Of a stretch of DNA of 64,000 bases, positions 1 through 9,764 are shown piece after piece. The stretch covers positions 21,665,147 to 21,729,146 of the forward strand of contig OZ038457.1 in the NCBI GenBank assembly GCA_964036195.1, read 5' to 3'. Made by a program: the position numbers and the translations under genes. This DNA is from Sphaerolaimus hirsutus (taxonomy: Eukaryota; Nematoda; Chromadorea; Monhysterida; Sphaerolaimidae). How positions within the stretch are numbered: position 1 is the first letter of the stretch; each line of letters opens with the position of its first letter. The notes beneath the pieces were generated by a model that did no database searches, had not been told where the DNA came from, and saw only the letters and a list, made by a program, of their open reading frames with translations.

Positions 1-337
1 ACTTTTTAAATTAAGTTTATTGGAATGAACATGAATAACTCGTAAATTTTATTCTAGCTCAAACCGAGTTGAATAAATTTTATTGTAACAATCACGTTCT
101 CACTATTCTCACAACTACTTACATATTTGGTTTCATATTCATCTTTTATATTGTTTCTGTTGTTCAGATGAGAATTTTCTTTAGTTTCAATTAAAAATAT
201 CTCATTGTGAGAAAAATTCGCAATATTAGCCAAAAAAAATTTCAATCACGCTGAAAAAGACTTATCATAAGCAATATCCACACCAGAAATCTGAAAAAAT
301 TGGCAACAAGCCAAAAAAAACTTGAAAGAAAACACAC

Positions 338-922
338 GGGTTCTCAACCTCTTGCTCCAACCCAGTATACGTAATTCGATCGGCCCTAAATCTGTCCCAA
401 TTCCACGGCACGGGCTCATTGAAATTGCGCCGATACAAGGGGTGCGACCAATTTTCGTGGGGGTCCCGGTGGTCGTAGGTGAAGTCGCCCAAGTCTGAAA
501 AAAATGGATTTTAAGCCGATTTGACAGTTGAAAAGCATTATGGATAATAAACAGCCCCCCCCCAGAAAATTAAAAAAAATCAAGCGCTACATCCCACACG
601 TACGTACGTAAATAGGAAAAAAAGCCTGGCACCTAGCCAATAAACCCCAACCCAAAAACACACCGGGATAATTTCCCGTGGCCGCATCAGTAACAGCCGG
701 GTCCGATCCAAACGGCTTATAATCCCCTGGCAAAAGGCCATATTTCGCGGCGGCTCTTTCCCTCAATTCCTTGTCACTCCCCGGATGGGGGTCCGCTCTA
801 TGTTCATATTGCCACCAGCCCTGAGCGCGCACCCCTCCAAAAGTGGCCCCCGATGTGTGTAGGGTTTTTTGGAGGTGTTTGAGGGGGGCCAGGCGAGGTT
901 TGGTGCCTCGCAGGAGGCTCAT
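338..922 (-). CDS. NDUFB8: NADH dehydrogenase 1 beta subcomplex subunit 8 (partial, 5' exons)
   Basis: Accessory subunit of mitochondrial complex I (inner membrane). Two exons are visible on the minus strand: 922-664 (ATG at 922, ends in phase 1 at CCC G|GTGTGT) and 494-338 (acceptor TTTTTTCAG, ends in phase 2 at AAC CC|GTGTGT). The joined reading frame has an N-terminal presequence-like stretch, then KYGLLPGDYKPF and GNYPDLGDFTYDHRDP followed by WSHPLYRRNFNEPVPW. These match the KYNM-x-DYEPYPDDG, GDYP and WYSWDQP-NWGEPMHW pattern known for NDUFB8. The transmembrane helix and C-terminus of the family are not in the window, so the gene continues left of position 1. The remaining ORF at 54-245 has no family match and is AT-rich. 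Identification is by motif pattern; the subunit assignment is fairly secure. Confidence 0.82.
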
Positions 923-1462
923 TTTGAAGGGTTAGTCTTGGACTGGTCACTTTTTTCTTTTTTGGGAGAGTTACTAGCAATTGAGGTGGCTTCGGATCGG
1001 TTTGTTGTTTAGGATATCTAGCTGTATAGAGATATCGGATATATCGGACAGTTGCAAAGAATTGTAGTAAAGAAACGAAATTATTCTATGGATTATTCAC
1101 GGCACGAAATTTTGCTATATGTGTATTATATGGATTTGTTGCTCCACACGGCACAGTAACATCCTTCCCGAAAGTCATCTTTTATAAAAGATGTAAAAAC
1201 TTTGATGGCTTTGGAAAAATGCCAATTTCTTTCAGTTGTGTGACACACTTCACACTGTAGAAATACGTTAACGCTTGACACTTAACCCAAATTGATTTCA
1301 AGTATGTATTTTTGCACGTCAACACAATTGACAATGTAAAAAATGACACTTTAAACATTAACATCACCTTTCTTTTGCGCACGAATGTCACTTTAGACCA
1401 AATATAAAAAGAAAATACTTCGAAATTTGGCACGCTTCCAGCTGCTTTAATTTTACTCAAAC

Positions 1463-4400
1463 ATGTCACATTACACGAATTTTCCGCACAATAGAAAGAG
1501 AACGTTGTATGTAGGAGGATTTGATGAACATGTGAATGAGCAAGTTATAAAAGCTGCTTTTATTCCATTTGGGGAATTGGTTGAAATATCAATTCCGATG
1601 GATTATGAGAAAAATAAGCACAGGTGTGTTTTGAATCGAAAATCCTTTTTCTGTGAAAATTGCGGGGGGGTTTTTGTATTCTTTAACGAGTTCAAAGTGA
1701 AGTCGTATGCTTTATTGTTGAGAATCTTTTATTGGGAGTCTGGTAAATGAGAATTCTGATAGATTCTAAATAATCGTGATACTGATAGTTATATTTTTTG
1801 ACAGGTAAATATTCATACTGCATGTTATGCAATTAATGAATTTTATTCTTTTGTTATCAGGTGAAAACTGGTGAAATTCTCCAAAACTTACATATTTATA
1901 AAAAGTAGGAGCCATGACGACAACATTTTTTTTATTTTGTTTATACGACGGGAAATGTGGCGGAGTTCATTGTTAAGTGCGAAAAATGGATCTCTATATC
2001 TGAACATATATTCTTTTTGCAGTCATTACTATTGCAGACACTTAGACTGAACTTTTGACACAACGTCCCAAAAACTTTATTTTCCAGAGGTTTCGCATTC
2101 GTTGAATTCGAGTTGTCCGAGGACGCCGCCGCAGCCATCGACAACATGAACGAGTCGGAATTATTTGGGCGGACAATTAAAGTCAATTTTGCCAGGCCCC
2201 CGAAGGTGAAAAACTTTGGTTGCGTTATTTGCGACTATGGACATTTCCACTTTCTGAGCTGGGAGTAGTCCTGGATCCTGTAAAGTGTCAAATGTCGTGC
2301 AAATTTGGCAAAGGTTTCTTCAAATGTTCAAAGCACAGTAATATGATTTTGATCGACACTGCATGGCATTTGACACTTTACAGGGTGCGGGATTGACATC
2401 GTGTAAAGATCCGATCAATTTATGTTGAGTGCAGAGGCGGCGGAAAATTTTTTCAGTTTCTTTTCAATATTTGGAACTTAGAGAGCATTGACAGCGAACA
2501 AGCCATTGCTAACAGAGATTTGAAAATTCAATTTAAAGTGCAATTTTCACTTTTTAATGCAAATCGACCTTTTTGGAGTTATCGACCTAAGCAGAGCCCT
2601 CATAAATGTGCCCCCATTACCTTAAAATTTTAGAGACCCCCCTCATAAATAGGCCCTTTTCAACAAAAAGACACCCCCCAACCTTAGGTCAACGAGCGTT
2701 CCACGCGTCCAGTCTGGGCCGATGACGAATGGCTAAAACAGTACGGATATGGCGCTGGCAAAAGCGCTGAAGATGGCACTGTGCCAGATGGGGACACAAC
2801 TGCGGCTGGGGGTGCAACTGCCAAGGGGCCCAGGGAGTCGCTTGGAGAGCTGCCAAAGGTTTTCCTTGATGTGTGTTGGTGGATTGGGTAATTACCGTAT
2901 TTTGCTAGGGATTTAGGATAAGTGGGGACTTCCGTTCCAAAAGTTCACAAGGCCAAATCCAGAAAAATCGAGTTAGCTGTGGATTCGACATCCACGTATA
3001 ATTCTGCCCATTTTGGTAAAAAAAATCAGTGTTATAGTCCATTTCGTTCCCGAGATACAGTGGTACCGTTTTTCAGAAAAATCACAATTTTCATATCGAA
3101 AGTGCACATATCCATCTCAGATCCCCTATGAAAAACAGGACTTTCATTTCGTAAGTGCACATATCCATCTCTGAGAACCGGAGTTTCATTTCATAAGTGC
3201 ACATATCCAAAAAATAGTTTCATTACCAAAAGTGCACGCGTGCTCCGGATCGCTCGCGAAGAGCCGGCCGGATTTCCCATGCAAAATAAAGTTTCATTTC
3301 CAAATGTGCATACGTGAATTTCCAAATTAGTTTTGCTCTATAAATCGAGTACGGGTATAAATATAGATCTGAAAATTTAGGTTTGGGTACTTTTCTAAAA
3401 CGGCTTTTCAGTGGTGTAATTGGTTTTTCCCTGCGATGCACCGTTAGGAAGTTATTTACATTTTAAGTTCAAATTTTCAAATTTACTCCTTATTTTGGGT
3501 GGTTTACAAAATATGACATAACTCCCAAAATATTTACCAGCCGACAAAATTTAGGGATACAAAAATTGTAGACAAATGTCCGAGATATCTGAAAAGTGCA
3601 GGGCAAGCTTTGTCGCCCAAACATGGCGCTGCCGGGCCAGCGCCAAACTTTAAAATGCGATTTTGAAAAATCTGGATATGTTAACTTTTGGAATGAAAGT
3701 CCCCAAGTGGGGTGCGGTAGGGGTCTGCAAAGGTATTCCCGCTAGGGATGGATAGTTCCGTTTGGAGGCGCAATGGAGCAAATGCTGTTTGGGGCCAATT
3801 TTGGCACTTGGGTCCTTTTGCATTTGCGTTGTGTTTCTGCCACAATTGTTGCACTATTATTTAAGCCGCATTTTTCGGCGCAGGACCGGTGCACAAGTAA
3901 ATCCGGTGCACAAGTAACAATGTCCAGTACCAATGTAGACCCGGTGCTTAGGTACGGCCCCCACACTTGAGCACTGGGTCTTCATGGGCATTGCAGGTGT
4001 TCAGTATGGGGGGATGCAGGGGGTTGGGTTACCCCCCAAACGCTCCAGCTATCTACATATGTATCTAGCGATTTTTCTCCCTTTTTTCCTTCTAAAGCTT
4101 GAAAAACCCCATAATTTTGAACCCCTTCGACCCCCACCTCCAAAAACAACAACTATACACATGATTGGTGATGGAATGGCGCCATTTGAGGGCGCCAAAG
4201 TACGCCACACCATGGCGCCCTTATACTACTTTTGCTACTTGTGCACCGGGTTTACTTGTGCACCGACCCACGCCCGCATTTTTCTGGCCACGTTGTTGGC
4301 GCTCAGCGCATATTGAGACGCACCCCATGCAATTTACATTCTGAGAAACCAGGCCCTGTGAAATGTCAAAAGCCATGTAAAATACCGTGTAAAATTTTAA

Positions 4401-7194
4401 AAGGCATGCGATGTGTCAATATGAATGTAAAATGTTGCGAGAAATGTCAAACGTCCAGTAAAATGAGAAATTCATAAAATTGACATTATGGCATTTCACA
4501 GTTTGCATGACAACAAGGCTTTTGAAAAGGTCAGGGAATGGCACATTGTAGTCGCTATCATCGGTATATTACAAATACGTATTCATTTTATGTAGGTACA
4601 TTTTCATTTCAGATAAAAATCGGCATTCGATTTATCGGACGTATAGTGATAGAATTGCGCAACGATGTGGTCCCGAGAACGGCGGAAAATTTCCGAGCTT
4701 TGTGCACTCACGAGAAAGGATTTGGATACAAGAATTCCGTTTTTCACAGAGTGATACCCAAATTTATGATTCAGGGTGGCGATTTTACGAATGGAGATGG
4801 CACGGGTTTGTTTTTGGAGGTATAGTTTAAGTGTTTATATGGCAAATCGACTATCGATATTGAAAATTATGGTACATTGTCGAAATGTCCTGGTGCTACT
4901 GCAAGACACTGTAAAATATAAATCGACCGGTAAAAGACAAAATATAATTTGTCATTTTAGAGGGCATTTTACATGACTTTTGACACTGCGTGTCATTTGC
5001 TATTTTAGAAGGTAAGGGATTGGCCTCAGATGGAAAAACACCGTGTCGCATCTGGTGAGGGTAACCCCCCCCCCCTACTGAACCCCTGCCGCAAGTGTAT
5101 TTACTTCTCACCTTCATCTATCAAATACCAATGTCCATGTAACTTGTGGAATTGGCAGCAGCGTATCTGCTTTCCAAGGAACCTCAAAATGCCACCCAAA
5201 AAGTTAAACAAAAAAACCTTAACCCCACAGGCGGAAAATCGATTTACGGCGGAAAATTTGAGGATGAAAATTTCGAACTTCGACACGAACTTCCCGGCGC
5301 GGTGGCAATGGCGAATGCTGGCGCTGATACGAATGGCAGTCAATTTTTTATCACCACTGAAAAGACAGACTGGCTGGATGGGAAGCACGTTGTGTTTGGG
5401 AAAGTTGTACAGGGTGGGTCGAGTTTCGGAATTTTTTTTAATTTTTTTCGCACATTTATGAATGTGAGGTACATGGATGGAACGTGGGGTTTGAAAAGAT
5501 ACTTGTTTGCCAACCTATTGGATCTGTCGTGATTAGGGTTGGAAAAAAAACGTTTTTTTAACCCGAATTTTTTTATAAAAAAAAACGTTTTTTTTTTTAA
5601 AAAAACGTTTGTTTTTTTTTAAAACGTTTTTTTTAAAAGCTCCCATATATGACCTAGTGTCAACATATATAGGTATATCAGACACTGGCAATACTCTGTG
5701 ATGTTAAATATGACCATATAATGGCTGTGGAGCCATGGGATAGCATTGTAAGTGGTGATTTGTGTCAAAAATATCCATTTTTCGTCGACATATCGTTCGT
5801 ATATCGCCTTATAGTCGAATGTTCGTGACTTCAGGTAAAGTTTGGCACGGAATGGTGATCAAACAAGGTTATAAAAGGAGGTTGTTACTTTGGGAGTGAA
5901 GTTACACACTGTGGAGGTACATGTAAGCACATTACCTCAATATTATATATTACAGCAACATATGTCGGCTTATTCACCCATTGTAGCACATAGAAATGGA
6001 TGTTTTGATACTAAAAATGCAACAAAACCAATGAAAACAACCACCAATGTCAATTTGTGTGTGAAATTGCGCGCTTGCGCGCAAAAATTTTGCAAAATAC
6101 CTAGTGCTTAGTACTAAAAATTTCGGCCGATGTTTTTTTTTAAAAAAAACATTTCGGACGTCATGTTTTTTTTTTAAAAAAACGTTGTTTTTTTTAAAAA
6201 AACATCGGCCAACCCTAGTCGTGATTGTTTTTTAAATGTTTATAAATAGAACTAGATAGAACTAGAAATACTCAATAGTAGTAGCGATCTGATCAATAGA
6301 AGTTATTAAGTCTTAACTCAAGCTAGCATGTAAGTAACGAGTAAAATACCTAGTACGTGAAAATACTTGTCATCCAGGGACGTAGCCAGAATTTTTGAGC
6401 GGGGGGATCGGATTGTATACGGAGCCGAGCGAACGGGGGGGGCGGCGCCCCCCCCCCTTAAAATTTTACCCCTGTAGTAGGGGAATGGCGCCATGGCGCT
6501 GGCGCCATACATAGGCGCCACGCCATGGCGCCACTGGCGTTGGCATTTGCGCCAAAACACCAGTATACGTCTGTTTTTTACAGGCATATACAGCCAAATG
6601 GACAGGAATTGTGTCCATTTTCACTGGCTTTGAGGCCGCGGAGACCAATCAGCTGAAAATATATGTTGCGAACGGAAAATGCGCGCTTGCGCGCAAAATT
6701 TTTTCAAACTGTCGACAAAATAGTCTTCTGGAAGTGCCATTTCTGGCACATTTTTTGGTCCGGCCCGGGAAGGGGGGGGGGGGCGGCCGCCCCCCCGCCC
6801 CCCCCCCCCTGGCTACGTCCTTGTTGTCATCGTATGATTGTCACTTGGTCTTGAGTTGACACTCATGTCGTTACTTACCACTTTTCTGTAATTGTTGAAA
6901 TGATCCACACTTGTGTGGACTAAAGACTAAAGGACACTAAAGTTGTGTGGTAATCGACTAGTGTGCTTATCTTAAACATACAGTAAGTAATTTATTAAGC
7001 AAAATTATCTCTGATGTCTTTATTTATTGGCGCTCTTTTTCTGAGACACCCATTAAACAATTTTCCCCGGATTTTTTTCCATCTCAATCCGCCACAATGC
7101 AGGTATGAACGTTGTCAGACAAATCGAACAAGTGGGTACGAAAAGTGGAAAGCCATCTATGAAAGTGATGATAACTGATTGCGGAATTGCTTAG
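1463..7194 (+). CDS. PPIE: Peptidyl-prolyl cis-trans isomerase E (RRM plus cyclophilin)
   Basis: Nuclear RNA-binding cyclophilin linked to the spliceosome. Six exons join in frame: 1463-1623, 2088-2205, 2688-2870, 4613-4805, 5231-5413, 7103-7194, giving 309 residues (human about 301). The N-terminal RRM shows RNP2 (LYVGGF, residues 15-20) and RNP1 (RGFAFVEF, from residue 54), then the [16 protein letters not shown] stretch typical of PPIE. A linker with RPVWADDEW follows. The cyclophilin domain (from about residue 150) carries FHR (Arg200), [34 protein letters not shown] and a final MITDCG. The catalytic Arg, Gln, Phe, Trp and His are all present, so it should be active. An AATAAA lies at 7250-7255. 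Introns 2, 3 and 5 are full of MITEs; two hAT-like elements with perfect target duplications sit in intron 5. Confidence 0.95.
2268..2400. repeat. MITE of the CCTGTAAA-TGTCAAA family
   Basis: Lies in PPIE intron 2. Inverted ends read CCTGTAAAGTGTCAAATG and CATTTGACACTTTACAGG. The same ends recur in about ten places in the window (for example 20645, 23185, 32974, 40455, 46860), often with an outer GTGGCACC or GTGCCAC. No target duplication was identified with certainty. Confidence 0.7.
2923..3704. repeat. Inverted-repeat element in PPIE intron 3
   Basis: The left end TGGGGACTTCCGTTCCAAAA and the right end CTTTTGGAATGAAAGTCCCC are near-perfect inverted repeats. Inside, AAGTGCACATATCCA and TTTCATTTC recur as imperfect direct repeats (3100-3320). 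No transposase is encoded. Probably a non-autonomous DNA transposon. Confidence 0.6.
5534..6217. mobile_element. hAT-like MITE, TAGGGTTGG/AAACGTTT family, copy 1
   Basis: Inserted in PPIE intron 5. Ends are TAGGGTTGG and CCAACCCTA. The flanking 8-bp duplication GTCGTGAT is perfect (5526-5533 and 6218-6225). Terminal blocks are arrays of T-runs and A-runs around ACGTT. The core (about 5640-6110) is shared with copies at 53443 and 58298 in the opposite orientation, and includes GCGCGCTTGCGCGCAAAA. No transposase, so non-autonomous. Confidence 0.9.
6375..6823. mobile_element. hAT-like MITE, CAGGGACGTAGCC family, copy 1
   Basis: Inserted in PPIE intron 5. Ends are CAGGGACGTAGCCA and TGGCTACGTCCTTG. 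Perfect 8-bp duplication TTGTCATC at 6367-6374 and 6824-6831. The interior holds G-runs and C-runs, a GGCGCCATGGCGC block and GCGCGCTTGCGCGC. Close copies lie at 7460-7908 and 47448-47844, and a degraded relative at 24690-25050. Confidence 0.9.
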
Positions 7195-7274
7195 TTATGT
7201 ATACATTGGTTCGTTTTTGCCTGTAAAAATTACATTCCGAGCGAGTAAAAATAAACAAAAATAAATATTAATTG

Positions 7275-7975
7275 TGATCACACACACTAGTTTTCACCGT
7301 GACTTCGTGTGAAAACTGAAATTTTTTCAAATGCAAATTAATGAACACGGTTGAATGATTTAATTTTAATTAAATTTGAATTTAAATTAATGAAACTTAA
7401 AGTATGAAAATTTGAAAACTAGAACACATATAGCATACGTTAAGAGTAGGCTGTATGTCCAGGGACGTAGCCAGGATTTTTGAGCGGGGGGGGGCGGATT
7501 GTATACGGAGCCCGGCGAACGGGGGGGGCGGCGCCCCCCCCCCCCCTAACATTTTACCCCTGTAGTAGGGGAATGGCGCCATGGCGCTGGCGCCATTCAT
7601 AGGCGCCACGCCATGGCGCCACTGGCGTTGGCATTGGCGCCAAAACACCAGTATACGTCTGTTTTTTTCAGGCATATAGAGCGACATGGACAGGAATTGG
7701 GTAGATTTTCACTGGCTTTGAGGCTGCGGAGACCAGTCAGCCGAAAATATACGTTGCGAACGGAAAATGCGCGCTTGCGCGCAAAATTTTTTTAAAACTG
7801 TCGTCAAAATCGTCTTCTGGAAGTGCCATTTCTGGCACAGTTTTTGGTCCGACCCGGGAAGGGGGGGGGGCGGCCGCCCCCCCCGCCCCCCCCCTGGCTA
7901 CGTCCTTGTGTATGTCGCCATGTGGCCATTTCAGTTTTCACACGTGTCACGGTGAAAACTAGTGTGTGTAGGGCC
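7275..7975. mobile_element. Harbinger-type MITE with nested hAT insertion
   Basis: Starts ACACACTAGTTTTCACCGTGAC and ends with its inverse followed by TGTGTAGGGCC. The long inverted arms continue through the TTTCAGTTTTCACACG segment. The hAT-like element 7460-7908 is nested in it. End sequence matches the Harbinger transposon at 34056-38018. Confidence 0.65.
7460..7908. mobile_element. hAT-like MITE, CAGGGACGTAGCC family, copy 2
   Basis: Ends CAGGGACGTAGCCAGG and GGCTACGTCCTTG, with perfect 8-bp duplication TGTATGTC at 7452-7459 and 7909-7916. Same length and organisation as copy 1 at 6375-6823; by eye the two are highly similar throughout, suggesting recent mobility. Confidence 0.9.
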
Positions 7976-8099
7976 ATTAGTGTTTTGGTTTTGTTGCAGA
8001 GTTCATTCTCAACGATAGTCAATGTAATCGTAATTATTTATCACAAATTTATGTGGGATGATGAAATTTAGTCCCAATTTCGCACAAAACAGTGCCTCA

Positions 8100-8568
8100 T
8101 AGGGTTCAAACGGGATTGACTTTTCGGGATCGGGATCGGGATTCACTTTTTGGGATTTCGGGATCGGGATTTGGGTTTCGGGATCGGGATTGGCCGGGAT
8201 TGGGGTCACGGGATCGGGATCGGGATTGGGGTATATGGATAGAGATTTTCGTCACTGTTCTGGCATTCAAAGTTGTTCATAAAGGTCTCAAAACACTGTT
8301 GGATGTCAGAAAAGTGACATAAAATGGACACTGGGGGGTTTGCGTTCACATTTTTATGTCATTTTTTCACTTTTTATAATTTCCACTATTTTTTCCGGGA
8401 TCGGGATCCCGGACTTGGGAGATTCTCGGGATCGGGATCGGGATTTGAAAGTTTTTGGGATCGGGATCGGGATTGGTATTTTTGGATTTCGGGATCGGGT
8501 TTCGGCACCGGGACGGCTAAATCCCGGAATTTCACGGGATCCGGGATCGGGATCCCGTTTGAACCTTA
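8100..8568. mobile_element. hAT-like MITE, TAGGGTTCAAACGGG family (CCCGAT array), copy 1
   Basis: Starts TAGGGTTCAAACGGGAT and ends ATCCCGTTTGAACCTTA. Both halves are arrays of GGGATC units separated by short unique words. The centre matches the cores of the copies at 26113 and 44013 in reverse orientation. No clear target duplication, so perhaps old or rearranged. The long Arg-Asp-rich ORFs here are translations of the array. Confidence 0.78.
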
Positions 8569-8926
8569 CTCATAAATACTTCACGACGAAATCACGTAAA
8601 ATGATTTTTTACAGTCAGGGTTTAGATCCACTTTGACAAACACAAATGCATGTTCAACGTCAGAAAAGGTTTCAAAAAGAACAAGTGACACGGACAAGTA
8701 TGTATCTTTTTCCTTATTTTAACATGGCTTTTTGTGAACACGTCAAATTTCAAATATTTCGTCAAATTGGAACTAGCCCCAGGCATGTCTGAATCTTTCC
8801 AGTATACATGGAGGTAAACACTAGCAAACACTAGACATTCTAGGTATTTGAGGTTGGAACGTAATAAATAAAAATGTATAAGTATTGTTCATGTTGAAAG
8901 GTATTTAGAAATAACGTCGAGGTAGT

Positions 8927-9254
8927 GGCCCTACGCGTACTAGTTGACAATGACATCAATGGTCAACTGGTACCGATCCCAATTCAAAGCTTGCTGACGA
9001 GTAAGACTACCTATTATATTATATACATACTTCGTGCCGGCTTTTTACATTGCACATACCGCAATATTGTTATCAAGAGCTTCATTTTCAACATGATTCA
9101 ACACTTTTGCATTTGAACGTCGGCTCGACAGCAAACTTTGAATTGGGTTAGGGACTAGGGTTCAAACGGGATCTCGATCCCGAAAAGTCAGTCCCGTTTG
9201 AACCCTAATAGGGACCAGTTGACATGGTGTCGTTGTCAACTGGCGTGTTTAGGA
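8927..9254. mobile_element. Harbinger-type MITE interrupted by a 52-bp hAT-like element
   Basis: Left end GGCCCTACGCGTACTAGTTG and right end GTCAACTGGCGTGTTTAGGAC are inverted repeats; inner arms CAATTCAAAGCTTGCTGACG and TCGACAGCAAACTTTGAATTG also pair. The small TAGGGTTCAAACGGG element at 9156-9207 splits the right arm. Confidence 0.7.
9156..9207. mobile_element. Minimal 52-bp hAT-like element, TAGGGTTCAAACGGG family
   Basis: Starts TAGGGTTCAAACGGGATC and ends AGTCCCGTTTGAACCCTA, with only about 18 bp between the inverted repeats. Flanks are TTAGGGAC (9148-9155) and ATAGGGAC (9208-9215), 7 of 8 matching. The element is nested in a Harbinger-type MITE, so it is a real insertion and not a chance palindrome. 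Confidence 0.8.
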
Positions 9255-9299
9255 CTATTTTATGGAAATTCGCAGTCGGTAAAAAGCTTATGTAGGTAT

Positions 9300-9690
9300 T
9301 TTGAATGCGCCAGTACTTTGTCGCCAGGCGCCATCGCGAAAAATAGCGCCAAACGCATGACACTTTCACATCAGTCACTAGTTAGGTAGAGGTGAAAAAA
9401 GCGTCAAAACTTTGGCGCCAAGCGCCATGGCGCTTTTCCGAACCCAAGCGCCACAGCAAAATGGCGCCAAGCGCCAGAAACGCCATGGCTCGTTTTGCTT
9501 TGGCGCTAGCGCCAGTGCCAGTCATATTGTTCCTGGCGCCAAGTAAAAATAGCGCCAAGCGCCATGGCGATTTTTATGGGTGTGGCGCCAAGCGCCAATG
9601 GCACCACAGCAAAATAGTGCCAAAAGCGCGATGGCGCTTTTTCCTTTGGCGCTAGCGCCAGCGCCATGGCGGTCTTCATCACCACTCACT
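9300..9690. repeat. GGCGCCAAGCGCCATGG array (TAGTGATGG-type MITE remnants)
   Basis: Dense, imperfect, self-complementary repeats of TGGCGCCAAGCGCCA. The same motif fills short elements at 15560-15690 and 56884-57027, the latter with hAT-like TAGTGATGG ends. Probably one or two degenerate elements; exact ends not resolved. Confidence 0.5.
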
Positions 9691-9764
9691 AGTCATATCG
9701 TTCCAACCCCAATTCTAGACTTTTCTATTCATCTATGTAATTATCAAGTTCTACAAAATCGCAA

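Noticed and set aside
1182-1469. Minus-strand ORF upstream of PPIE
   Set aside because: AT-rich 5' flank; no family features and no splice context.
6318-6859. Gly/Pro/Ala-rich ORFs on both strands (also 7397-8071 and 47355-47714)
   Set aside because: They lie in CAGGGACGTAGCC MITEs. The residues come from G-runs and C-runs and from GGCGCCATGG repeats.
8092-8636. Long plus-strand ORFs rich in Arg-Asp-Gly-Ile (also at 26167-26692 and 44067-44684)
   Set aside because: They translate the GGGATC arrays of hAT-like MITEs. All frames and both strands stay open because the array lacks stops.
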